From Pseudobutyrivibrio sp. (lineage in GTDB: Bacteria > Bacillota > Clostridia > Lachnospirales > Lachnospiraceae): a stretch of DNA of 64,000 nucleotides. The notes under the pieces are model-generated. The model worked only from the letters and a program-made list of their open reading frames with translations. It was not told where the DNA came from and searched no databases. How positions within the stretch are numbered: the stretch's first letter is position 1; each line of letters begins with the position of its first letter. Made by a program: the position numbers and the translations under genes. Below are positions 35,637-43,438 of this stretch, piece after piece. The stretch is from positions 24,528 to 88,527 of the forward strand of contig JAFYYR010000019.1 of assembly GCA_017557435.1 (NCBI GenBank), in the 5' to 3' direction.

Positions 35637-37358
35637 TTATGCAAATGTTTTAAGTGCTTTAACCAGTGCATCAATATCGTCTGGCGAATTATAAATCGCA
35701 AGAGTAGGTCTGACTACACTTTCATAACCAAAGTGTCTCAAAACTGGCTGAGCACAGTGGTGTCCAGTTCTAACAGCGATGCCGTAAGCGTCAAGGCGTT
35801 TTCCAACTTCCTCATCTGAATATCCATCCAGCTTGAAAGCTAGGGCAGAAGCCTTGTTTAAAGCTGTACCAACTAGGGTAATGCCTTTTACAGACTTCAT
35901 TTCTTTGAGGGCATACTGAAGTAATTCATGCTCCCATCTAAATACGCATGGCATGCCGATTTCTGAAAGGTATTGAAGAGCTGCGCCTAAGCCAACAGCA
36001 TCCGCGATACTTCCTGTTCCCGCTTCAAATTTGTTTGGAATAGCATTGTATATAGTACGTTCAAAAGTAACGTCAGCAATCATATTTCCGCCGCCGTGAT
36101 AAGGTCTTGCACTTTCAAGGAGTTCTTTTTTACCATATACTACGCCGATTCCTGTTGGAGCAAAAATCTTGTGGCCTGAGAATACAAAAAAGTCAGTATC
36201 TAAGGCTGTAACATTTACAGGAATGTGAGCTATAGACTGAGCGCCGTCCACAAGGATTCTAACACCGTGACGGTGAGCGATAGCTACAAGTTCCTCAACA
36301 GGAGTAACAGTTCCAAGTACGTTAGAAACGTGGGTAACTGATACGAATTTTGTTCTCTTAGTAAACAGTTTTTCATATTCATGCAAAATCAGCTGGCCTG
36401 TTTCATCACAAGGAATTACCTTGATTACAGCACCTGTTTCCTGGGCAATAAGCTGCCAAGGAACGATGTTAGCATGATGCTCTAGGATAGAGACGATAAT
36501 CTCATCACCAGGCTCTAAGGTAGGCTTAACATAGGCATTGGCAACTAAGTTGATAGCCTCTGTTGTACCTCTTACAAATACAATCTCTTCGGAGCTTGAT
36601 GCGCCAATGAAATCGCGAACGATATTTCTGGCATTTTCATAAGCGTCAGTAGAGCGTGCAGCCAAAGTGTGGGCGCCTCTATGAACATTAGAATTCTCAT
36701 GCTCATAGTAATAAGACAGTCTGTCAATTACTGCCTTTGGTCGCTGTGTTGTTGCACCGTTATCAAGCCAAACTAGAGGATTTCCATTAACCTTTTCAGA
36801 AAGAATAGGGAAATCGCTTCTAATCTGTGCAAGTGTTTTTGAGCCAATTCGAATAGACTCATCTCTAGATGAGTAAGGCAACTCAATATTGCTCTGGCTT
36901 GTGACTCTATCCCCGCCAAGTGATGTAGGTGCATCGATTTTTCTCTCATTTTCCTGAGCCTGTGTCTTAGACAAAACTACAGGAGAGTATGAAACTGATG
37001 CTGGCTGCTCATTTGGCAAATCCTTTTCATCAGGTAAAAATTCAGAGTATGGATTTTCCGCAATTTGAACAGAGTTTAGCCAAGGCTCAGAAGAGGCTCC
37101 ACCGTAAGCAAAAGGATGCTCCCAGTCAAACTCTGTAGAACCGTAGTTAATATTGTCACCCTGTGGAATGCTGCTTACAACTTCACTGCCAGAGGCTGCA
37201 TTTGTTATAGCATCTGGAGTATCAAGTGTTGATGGTACAGCAGGAACAGCTGCAGTTGCTGCAGTTGTGTCTCCAACTAAGTCTGGAAATAGCTCATTAG
37301 CTAAAAGGGTAAGCTCCTTAGCGCTGGGAATTCCAGCCAAATTCTCAATCGTAGTCAT
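35637..37358 (-). CDS. SufS-type cysteine desulfurase with N-terminal encapsulin-targeting extension
   Basis: A 573-residue PLP enzyme that removes sulfur from cysteine. Residues ~170-573 are a complete SufS-type domain: FPILSEKVNGNPLVWLDNGATT, EHHANIVPW, the PLP lysine in FSGHKIFAPTG, and the catalytic cysteine in RTGHHCAQP. The first ~165 residues are Ala/Ser/Thr/Pro-rich and predicted disordered, with a helical start. Such extensions direct cysteine desulfurase cargo into family 2A encapsulins (established for the family). The ATG at 37358 follows AGGTGA; a GTG at 37367 lies inside that site. The gene overlaps the encapsulin stop by 14 bp. Confidence 0.95.
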   Translation of the reverse strand: MTTIENLAGIPSAKELTLLANELFPDLVGDTTAATAAVPAVPSTLDTPDAITNAASGSEVVSSIPQGDNINYGSTEFDWEHPFAYGGASSEPWLNSVQIAENPYSEFLPDEKDLPNEQPASVSYSPVVLSKTQAQENERKIDAPTSLGGDRVTSQSNIELPYSSRDESIRIGSKTLAQIRSDFPILSEKVNGNPLVWLDNGATTQRPKAVIDRLSYYYEHENSNVHRGAHTLAARSTDAYENARNIVRDFIGASSSEEIVFVRGTTEAINLVANAYVKPTLEPGDEIIVSILEHHANIVPWQLIAQETGAVIKVIPCDETGQLILHEYEKLFTKRTKFVSVTHVSNVLGTVTPVEELVAIAHRHGVRILVDGAQSIAHIPVNVTALDTDFFVFSGHKIFAPTGIGVVYGKKELLESARPYHGGGNMIADVTFERTIYNAIPNKFEAGTGSIADAVGLGAALQYLSEIGMPCVFRWEHELLQYALKEMKSVKGITLVGTALNKASALAFKLDGYSDEEVGKRLDAYGIAVRTGHHCAQPVLRHFGYESVVRPTLAIYNSPDDIDALVKALKTFA

Positions 37359-38304
37359 AGTACTCACCTACCTCTACATCCTCTAAAACAGCAATAGCAT
37401 CATCAGCTAAAATTGCAGCAGAGCAGTATAGAGAGAGAAGATAAGAAGCAACTCCTTTATCATCAATTCCTCTAAATCTTACAGAAAGACCTCTTGAGTG
37501 CTCGTTCTTTAAACCAGCCTGGAAGAGGCCGATTACACCGCGCTTTGCCTCGCCAGTTCTAAGAAGCAAGATATTTGTCTTTCCACCTTCAGACTGTGGA
37601 TTCTTTAATCCGTCTACAAGCAACTTGTCTGTAGGAATGATAGGGATTCCTCTCCAAGCTAAGAAAGTGCCCCCTGCAATGTTAACAGTAACAGGTGGAA
37701 CGCCTCTCTTTGTACACTCTCTCTCGAATGCAGCGATTGCACGAGGGTGAGCTAAGAAGAATGAAGGCTCTTTCCAAACCTTTGTGATGAGTTCATCTAA
37801 ATCGTCTGGTGTAGGTGCGCCATTTCTTGTCTGGATTCTCTGTGAATCAGGGACGTTCTTGAGAAGACCATAGTCATCGTTGTTGATGAGCTGGCTTTCC
37901 TGTCTCTCACGAAGTGACTCGATTGCAAGTCCAAGCTGTTCCTGAACCTGATCGTAAGGAGCGCTGTAAACATCCTCGATTGCAGTGTTGACATTGATGA
38001 TTGTAGAAATTGAGTTGAGTCTGTACTCTCTTGGCTCAGTCTCATACTCTACATATCCATCAGGGATGATGTCAGACTTCTTAGTCTGGCTGCAGAGTAC
38101 ATCGAGAGGAGTCTCGCCCTCTACGACCTTGTTTACTCTAAAGATACCAGTCTCAAGTCCCTTGAACTCAAGAAGCTTTGTGAGCCACTTTGGTGTGAGT
38201 GCACCGTACTGTGGCTTTGTTTTGGTGACATTGGCAAGGTTATATGCAGCCTGTGCGCCAAGTGCATTAATGCCTTCCTTTGTCTCAACATTTTCCTTTG
38301 ACAT
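37345..38304 (-). CDS. Family 2A encapsulin shell protein (SrpI-like)
   Basis: A 319-residue HK97-fold protein that self-assembles into a protein nanocompartment. Family 2A features are clear: the N-terminal arm (ALGAQAAYNLANVTKTKPQ), RLNSISTIINVNTAIEDVYS, FFLAHPRAIAAFERECTKRG, and the C-terminal GLFQAGLKNEHSRGLSVRF and YLLSLYCSAAILADDA that match SrpI-type shells. There is no cyclic-nucleotide-binding insertion, so it is 2A and not 2B. The ATG follows AAAGGAGG. The cargo desulfurase is encoded immediately downstream with overlap, fixing their ratio. Confidence 0.95.
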   Translation of the reverse strand: MSKENVETKEGINALGAQAAYNLANVTKTKPQYGALTPKWLTKLLEFKGLETGIFRVNKVVEGETPLDVLCSQTKKSDIIPDGYVEYETEPREYRLNSISTIINVNTAIEDVYSAPYDQVQEQLGLAIESLRERQESQLINNDDYGLLKNVPDSQRIQTRNGAPTPDDLDELITKVWKEPSFFLAHPRAIAAFERECTKRGVPPVTVNIAGGTFLAWRGIPIIPTDKLLVDGLKNPQSEGGKTNILLLRTGEAKRGVIGLFQAGLKNEHSRGLSVRFRGIDDKGVASYLLSLYCSAAILADDAIAVLEDVEVGEYYDYD

Positions 38305-38362
38305 TTTGTTATCCTCCTTTGATTATTCTGCATATATAAAGTCTATTGACTATATGCCATTT

Positions 38363-39820
38363 CTACAGCCATGCGCCTTCGTGAGAGAACATGATATCTT
38401 TAAGTGAATCAATGCCGCCTTTTAGGTTGTACATTGGCCCGTCGTAGCCTGCCTCTCGTAGTGTGTTAATGGCCAAAATACTGCGTTTGCCTTCCTTGCA
38501 TAAGAAGACAGTTGGAATTTCAGGGTTAAGCTCACCCTTTCTGCGAGCAAGCTGTCCGATTGGAATAACCACCGCATTTGGGAATCGAAGTATTGCTCGC
38601 TCATGAGGCTCTCTTACATCTACGATGGTAAGAGGCTCGGCGTTTTCTATTTTCTCCGCAAATTCTTCTGCGGTGAAACCTTCTACAGGAATCTCTTCCT
38701 CAGCTTCTTTTAAGCCGCAGAAATCGTCATAGTCAAAATTTTCCACCTTGATAATTGATGGATTCTCCCCGCAAATAGGGCACTTGTGATTCTTGTTAAC
38801 AGTGAGAATGTTGGAGCGCAAGTAAAGGCTATCCACTGTTAAAAGCTTGCCTGATAGGTTCTCACCGATGCCGATAATTAGCTTAAGTGCTTCATTGGCC
38901 TGGATGCTTCCTACGATTCCTGGAAGTGGGCTAATGGCGCCGCCCTCAGAGCATGTAGGAACAAGTCCTGCTGGTGGTGGAGCTGGAAAAACACATCTGT
39001 AGCATGGTCCACCATTTAAATTGAATATGCCAATCTGGCCCTCGTACTGGTAAATAGCGCCGAATACCAGTGGAATGCCAATAAGTGCGCAGGCATCATT
39101 TATCAAATATCTAGCCTTGTAATTATCAGTACAATCGATTACAAGGTCGTAACCGTCAATTATTTCTACTACATTGTCCGCATCAAGCTTTACATTTTCT
39201 GGCTCGAAGACAATTGTTTTATTAATGTTTTTAACCTTATCTCTGGCAGATGCCACCTTTGGTCGCTTCAAATCTCTAGAAGAGTGGAGTACCTGATTCT
39301 GTAGATTGTCTAGAGCAACCACATCGAAATCCACTACCTTGATAGTGCCTACACCTGCGGCAGCAAGGTACTGAATAACAGGAGAGCCTAAAGCTCCTGC
39401 ACCGATAACCACAACCTTTGCAGCCTTGATTCTCTTTTGTCCCTTAACACCGATATCTCTAAGCATCAGGTGCTTGCCGAAACGCTCTACCTCAGAATCG
39501 TCAAACGAAACTGCTTTGGCACGCTCATCGGAAATGATGCTATTTTTAGGGCTTCCGCCGGCAATGGCTGGAAGCAAATAAACATCCCGGCCAGGGATTA
39601 AAGCATCGCTCCATGTAGACTCCTCTGATTTATTTATGTCCCCTACATATATTTGAATAAAGCTGCGCAGATGCTTATCCTCATCAAAAAGAATCTCTTT
39701 TGAATCAGGATATTCATCTGTAAGCCAGTCTAGAATTCCCCGGATATTTTCTGCTGGAATATCAAATTTATGATTTTTTCCAAAGAACCCCCTTAAGGTT
39801 GCTGATATATATACGTTCAT
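38363..39820 (-). CDS. Fusion: ubiquitin-like sulfur carrier (MoaD/ThiS) - E1-like adenylyltransferase (MoeB/ThiF) - rhodanese
   Basis: A 485-residue three-part protein. Residues 1-90 are a MoaD/ThiS-like beta-grasp domain ending in an internal Gly88-Gly89 (AIAGGS). Residues ~105-360 are an E1-like domain: ATP loop GAGALGS (140-146), VIDCTDNYKARYL, zinc pairs CYRC (273-276) and CPIC (347-350), and Cys290 in TCSEGG. Residues ~380-485 are a rhodanese domain with active-site loop CKEGKRS (Cys441). It would adenylate a carrier C-terminus and load it with sulfur as a thiocarboxylate. The di-glycine is not at a free C-terminus, so the carrier must act in trans, or be released, for example by the JAMM protein encoded 11 nt upstream. 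Confidence 0.93.
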   Translation of the reverse strand: MNVYISATLRGFFGKNHKFDIPAENIRGILDWLTDEYPDSKEILFDEDKHLRSFIQIYVGDINKSEESTWSDALIPGRDVYLLPAIAGGSPKNSIISDERAKAVSFDDSEVERFGKHLMLRDIGVKGQKRIKAAKVVVIGAGALGSPVIQYLAAAGVGTIKVVDFDVVALDNLQNQVLHSSRDLKRPKVASARDKVKNINKTIVFEPENVKLDADNVVEIIDGYDLVIDCTDNYKARYLINDACALIGIPLVFGAIYQYEGQIGIFNLNGGPCYRCVFPAPPPAGLVPTCSEGGAISPLPGIVGSIQANEALKLIIGIGENLSGKLLTVDSLYLRSNILTVNKNHKCPICGENPSIIKVENFDYDDFCGLKEAEEEIPVEGFTAEEFAEKIENAEPLTIVDVREPHERAILRFPNAVVIPIGQLARRKGELNPEIPTVFLCKEGKRSILAINTLREAGYDGPMYNLKGGIDSLKDIMFSHEGAWL

Positions 39821-39831
39821 TTCTCCACTCC

Positions 39832-40239
39832 TTATTTCACGTCTAATTCAAGTTCCTCTATGCCCTCCCAGACATTTTGTCTGAAAAATACCTTTACCTG
39901 GTTGGTGCCTTTCCTATCTACGGAGGCGATACAGTAGTTAAGCTTGGGAATCATGTATATTTCATCCTCCTCAGATAAAATGGCAGCTGCATCAGGATGA
40001 GAGTGGAAGAATCCAATAACGTCCAGATGGTGATGCTGGGCCCATTTTTCTATCATGAGAAAATCCAATGAGTCGATCCTAAAACTGTCAGTTTCTCCTA
40101 GCAAATTTGGCAGGTTACATACTTCATACACTTGATTTAAGTCACTGTTGCCAAGCAATACGCCGCAGGCCTCCTTGGGATATTCGGCCTCGGATATGGA
40201 TGTCAACTTAAAGAATGCTTCTTTATTTATCTGCAACAT
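39832..40239 (-). CDS. JAMM/MPN+ metallopeptidase (Mec+/M67-like)
   Basis: A 135-residue zinc isopeptidase of the JAMM class. The full motif is present: Glu23 (PKEACGVLLG) and HSHP with His79, His81, Ser89 and Asp92. In Mycobacterium the homologue Mec+ frees cysteine from the carrier CysO; other members trim ThiS/MoaD-like precursors after Gly-Gly. It is the first gene of the encapsulin operon, behind GGGGAGG, directly before the carrier-E1-rhodanese fusion, so the carrier is its likely substrate. Confidence 0.93.
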   Translation of the reverse strand: MLQINKEAFFKLTSISEAEYPKEACGVLLGNSDLNQVYEVCNLPNLLGETDSFRIDSLDFLMIEKWAQHHHLDVIGFFHSHPDAAAILSEEDEIYMIPKLNYCIASVDRKGTNQVKVFFRQNVWEGIEELELDVK

Positions 40240-40265
40240 AAACCACCTCCCCGAATTAATATTGA

Positions 40266-40318
40266 CTACTAAACCAGTAGGTTAGTAGGATAATAACAAA
40301 AACCACCATATTTCACAA
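40266..40318 (-). promoter_or_regulatory. Promoter and operator of the encapsulin operon
   Basis: On the minus strand TTGTGA (40313-40318), 17 bp, TATTAT (40290-40295). Directly downstream, across the expected start site, CTACTAA (40266-40272) and TTAGTAG (40282-40288) form a perfect inverted repeat with a 9-bp spacer. The regulator is unknown; a CymR/Rrf2-type cysteine regulator is one possibility only. Confidence 0.65.
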
Positions 40319-40384
40319 TATGTCTAGTTCCACAGAAATCCTATAGCTAACTATCAAATTAATTGATAACAGATAATAGTTCAT

Positions 40385-40412
40385 TTTTGGACCACTAACC
40401 CCGTCCTCTAGG
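40385..40412. repeat. 28-bp repeat, copy 2 (right of the encapsulin operon)
   Basis: Same sequence and orientation as 34625-34652 with one difference (T for C at 40407). It lies between the encapsulin promoter and proC, so the two copies bracket the whole operon. Confidence 0.9.
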
Positions 40413-40485
40413 TTCACAAAGAAGTCTTAAAATGGTACACTAATTATGTTGTTTTTTAGGCTAGTTTTTATGTGGAGGAAATGAA

Positions 40486-41280
40486 ATGAAAATCGGTTTT
40501 ATCGGAACTGGAAATATGGGTAGTGCAATGATGGGCGGAATGGTTTCGTCAGGAATCGTGGATGCTTCTAATGTTATGGCTAGCGATATTTTTCAGGCTG
40601 CACTTGATAGGATTAGCGACGAGTTAAATATTGCAACAAGCACTAATAATCGTGATGTTGTTGATTTTGCAGATATTGTATTCTTGGCTGTTAAGCCTCA
40701 GTACCTTGCAGGCGCTATTGATGGTATCAAGGATATGGATTTTTCAAATAAGATTGTTGTCAGCATTGCAGCAGGTCAGTCAATTGAGAAGCTTACAGAG
40801 CTTTTTGGCAAGGAGCTTAAGCTCATCCGTGTTATGCCTAACACACCAGCACTTGTTGGTGAGGCTATGAGCGCACTTAGCCCTAACGAGCTTGTTTCTG
40901 AGGATGAGGCAGCTATCGTTCTTCATTTATTTGAATCATTTGGTAAGGCCGAGATCGTTCCTGAGAAATTACAGGATGCTGTAGTTGGTATCAGCGGTTC
41001 ATCTCCAGCTTATGTATATATGTTTATTGAGGCTCTTGCTGATGGAGCAGTTGCAGAGGGCATGCCACGTGCACAGGCTTACAAGTTCGCAGCCCAGGCA
41101 GTGCTTGGCTCAGCTAAGATGGTTCTCGAGACAGGGGAGCACCCTGGTGTGCTTAAGGATGCTGTCTGCTCACCAGGTGGCACTACAATCGAGGCCGTAG
41201 CTACACTTGAGGCTCTCGGATTTAGAAATGCAGTTATTGAAGCAGAGAGAGTGTGTGTCGAGAAGTCTAGAGAGTTGTAG
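40486..41280 (+). CDS. proC: Pyrroline-5-carboxylate reductase
   Basis: A 264-residue NAD(P)H-dependent enzyme, last step of proline synthesis. The N-terminal Rossmann loop is IGFIGTGNMGSAMMGG; RVMPNTPALVG and the C-terminal signature region DAVCSPGGTTIEAVATLE are typical. The ATG follows GGAGGAA. Monocistronic, ending at a strong terminator. Confidence 0.96.
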   Translation: MKIGFIGTGNMGSAMMGGMVSSGIVDASNVMASDIFQAALDRISDELNIATSTNNRDVVDFADIVFLAVKPQYLAGAIDGIKDMDFSNKIVVSIAAGQSIEKLTELFGKELKLIRVMPNTPALVGEAMSALSPNELVSEDEAAIVLHLFESFGKAEIVPEKLQDAVVGISGSSPAYVYMFIEALADGAVAEGMPRAQAYKFAAQAVLGSAKMVLETGEHPGVLKDAVCSPGGTTIEAVATLEALGFRNAVIEAERVCVEKSREL

Positions 41281-41339
41281 GATTTGTAGGCTTTGCGGTC
41301 TTGGCGGTTTGATAGGCTGAAATATTGATAAATAATTTG

Positions 41340-41388
41340 ATCTCTCCATATGGGAAAGGAAACTTATCCCATATGGGGAGATTTTTTT
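41340..41388 (+). terminator. proC terminator
   Basis: ATCTCTCCATATGGGA pairs with TCCCATATGGGGAGAT (one wobble), followed by seven T. Confidence 0.92.
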
Positions 41389-41414
41389 GTTTTGCAGGCT
41401 TTTTTTCGTCCAGC

Positions 41415-41503
41415 CTACTGCCTAGATGAAAAAAATGGAAATAAGCAGTAGCAAATCCCAAAAAGGCTACTGCCTGAAATGGAAAATGAAATATAGGCAG
41501 TAA
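41415..41503. repeat. Two 37-bp inverted-repeat units (CTACTGC-N23-GCAGTAR)
   Basis: Units at 41415-41451 and 41467-41503. Both start CTACTGCCT, have an interior of exactly 23 bp counted between the 7-bp arms, and end GCAGTAG or GCAGTAA. Their starts are 52 bp apart. Interiors are A-rich and share AAATGGAAA. They sit between the proC terminator and the promoter of the CPBP/PAP2 cluster. Confidence 0.8.
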
Positions 41504-41521
41504 AAAATTTGAAAATGGGTG

Positions 41522-41585
41522 TTGACATACTTCAGCTGTCGTAGTATAGTACTTTGACAGATGGAGTACTACGGCAGACGTAGTA
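41522..41585 (+). promoter_or_regulatory. Promoter and triple operator of the CPBP/PAP2 cluster
   Basis: TTGACA (41522-41527), 17 bp, TATAGT (41545-41550) is near consensus. CGTAGTA at 41540-41546 overlaps the -10 box; TACTACG (41567-41573) and CGTAGTA (41579-41585) form a perfect 7-bp inverted repeat with 5-bp spacer just downstream. The TACTAC/GTAGTA core resembles BlaI/MecI/CopY-family operators. No such regulator gene is in the window. Confidence 0.75.
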
Positions 41586-41632
41586 CGACACTAATAGTAT
41601 GATAGGCATAGTAAATTAATGGAGGAAATAGT

Positions 41633-42553
41633 ATGGATACAACAGTAACTAAGTGCAATAGTGGAAAAGTAAAAAAGCCAATATGGCAGAAGATATTAGA
41701 TTTTCCACTAGTACCACTTATTGAGATTGCCATTATTGGAATAATAGGTAATTTTCTAGGCAGAGGTGTTTCTAATTTATTTAGACCATTTGCAAATGAG
41801 CAAAATATTGATTCTATTAGCTTTTTAGCTGCCTATTTTTCAACAGCTGGAACTGTTATAGCTCAGCTGATTTATATGTGGGTTGTAAAGCCTCACCGTC
41901 CAATGCTTAAGACAATGGGAACTAGTATCTCCGGCAACAATATAAAGATGGCATTTATAGGTCTTGTTGTTGGTTTGGTTATGAATGGTTCTGCAATTTT
42001 GGCGGCAGCCTTACATAAGGATGTGAAGCTGCATTTTGCTGGAGGCAGCCTGCTTTTATTTATTCTGTTTTTCATAGCTGTACTTTTCCAGGCTGGCAAT
42101 GAAGAGATTCTCTGCAGATGCTTCTTATATCATCGATTTAACAAGATATTTAAAAGACCAGCCGTTGCTATGTTTATTGCCTCAACACTTTTTGGATTTC
42201 TACATTTATTAAATCCGGGAGTATCACCACTTGCAATTATTAATGTAATTCTTGCTGGACTTTGGCTTGGACTTTTGATGTATTGCTTTGACAGTATTTG
42301 GATGGCAATAGCTGCACACCTTGGCTGGAATTATTCTCAAAGCATTATCTTTGGTCTACCAAATAGTGGAAATGCATCAGCTTTCTCATTATTAAAGTAT
42401 GACATGGCATCGGCAACAAATAGCTTTGCATACAATGTAGACTTTGGTGTGGAAGGAACAGTGTTTGTATGCATCATGCTGTTAGTAATAGATTGTGCAC
42501 TTATCGTATATGCGATACAGAAGAAAAAGCAGCCTACAGATGTATATCTTTAA
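41633..42553 (+). CDS. CPBP family intramembrane metalloprotease
   Basis: A 306-residue protein with about eight membrane segments. Motifs: NEEILCR (Glu-Glu-x-x-x-Arg), FGFLHLL and HLGWN. Substrate unknown. First gene of a five-gene cluster with two more CPBP proteins and a PAP2 phosphatase, behind a consensus promoter with repeated CGTAGTA elements, so it is likely part of an inducible response. ATG after GGAGGAA. Confidence 0.85.
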   Translation: MDTTVTKCNSGKVKKPIWQKILDFPLVPLIEIAIIGIIGNFLGRGVSNLFRPFANEQNIDSISFLAAYFSTAGTVIAQLIYMWVVKPHRPMLKTMGTSISGNNIKMAFIGLVVGLVMNGSAILAAALHKDVKLHFAGGSLLLFILFFIAVLFQAGNEEILCRCFLYHRFNKIFKRPAVAMFIASTLFGFLHLLNPGVSPLAIINVILAGLWLGLLMYCFDSIWMAIAAHLGWNYSQSIIFGLPNSGNASAFSLLKYDMASATNSFAYNVDFGVEGTVFVCIMLLVIDCALIVYAIQKKKQPTDVYL

Positions 42554-42615
42554 AGATTCTTTAAGAATTTATTTGGTATTATGTCATGAAAATTGGAAAT
42601 GAAAGGAATAGGAAA

Positions 42616-43380
42616 ATGAGTAAGAAAAAATGTGTGATAGGAATAATTTTAGCAATGATTTTTTCATTTGGAGTATCCATGTCAGCATATATATTTTTCT
42701 CAGAGAATATGATTGCTCAAGTGATACTGGAAGCTATTGATGTTGCTGGTCTGATTGGAATAATAATTGCATTTGGTCAAAAGAGAGAATTAGGTTTTAC
42801 TTTAGGTAGTTGCATAGAGGGTATTAAATTAAATTTTTATGTGCTTGTCACTGCGGTTCCATTTTTTATCTATCATCTTGTGGATTGGTTATTAGGAAAT
42901 GGAGGTCCTGATTTTTATACAAATTCCGTTCTTTCCGCGTTAATTCTTTTGCTTACAGCAGGAATGCGTGAGGAATTATTATTTAGAGGAGTTGCGTTTA
43001 ATTTTATTAAAGCTACAGGCGAGTCTAGTCGTCAAATGGTTATTAAGGCTTCAGTTATTTCAGCACTTCTTTTTGGAATAATACATTTTAGCAATTATTT
43101 CTTTGGGCAGGATTTGCTTTCAACTTTATGCCAAGTGGGATATGCAACTGCCATTGGAATATTCTTTGCAGCAGTATATTTTAGATCAAAAAATCTGTGG
43201 GTCAATATGGCAGTACACTTTTTCTTTGATTTCGCGCATGTAAATATAGAGGAAGTCATGGGAATAAAAGGTGATGTATTGGGTGAATCAATGTATGCAT
43301 TAGTTTATTCAATTATAACCATTGCAATAGGACTTTTCTTAATGAGAGAAAAGAAACTCAAGCCATTGCTTCAAGAATAA
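42616..43380 (+). CDS. CPBP family intramembrane metalloprotease
   Basis: A 254-residue membrane protein, second CPBP protein of the cluster. Motifs: REELLFRG, FGIIHFSN and a final HFFFDF in which the usual Asn is Asp. The start is taken at 42616 behind AAAGGAAT; an ATG at 42586 has no ribosome binding site. It is only moderately similar to its neighbours at 41633 and 44019, so recent tandem duplication is unlikely. Confidence 0.82.
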   Translation: MSKKKCVIGIILAMIFSFGVSMSAYIFFSENMIAQVILEAIDVAGLIGIIIAFGQKRELGFTLGSCIEGIKLNFYVLVTAVPFFIYHLVDWLLGNGGPDFYTNSVLSALILLLTAGMREELLFRGVAFNFIKATGESSRQMVIKASVISALLFGIIHFSNYFFGQDLLSTLCQVGYATAIGIFFAAVYFRSKNLWVNMAVHFFFDFAHVNIEEVMGIKGDVLGESMYALVYSIITIAIGLFLMREKKLKPLLQE

Positions 43381-43438
43381 TTAGCAATATCAATAATATT
43401 AAAATATAGAAGTTTAGCGATCGGGAGGAAAATTTTAA

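Noticed and set aside
37345-38304. Phage capsid protein from a prophage
   Set aside because: The HK97-fold protein matches family 2A encapsulins, the gene overlaps a cysteine desulfurase and no portal, terminase or tail genes are nearby.
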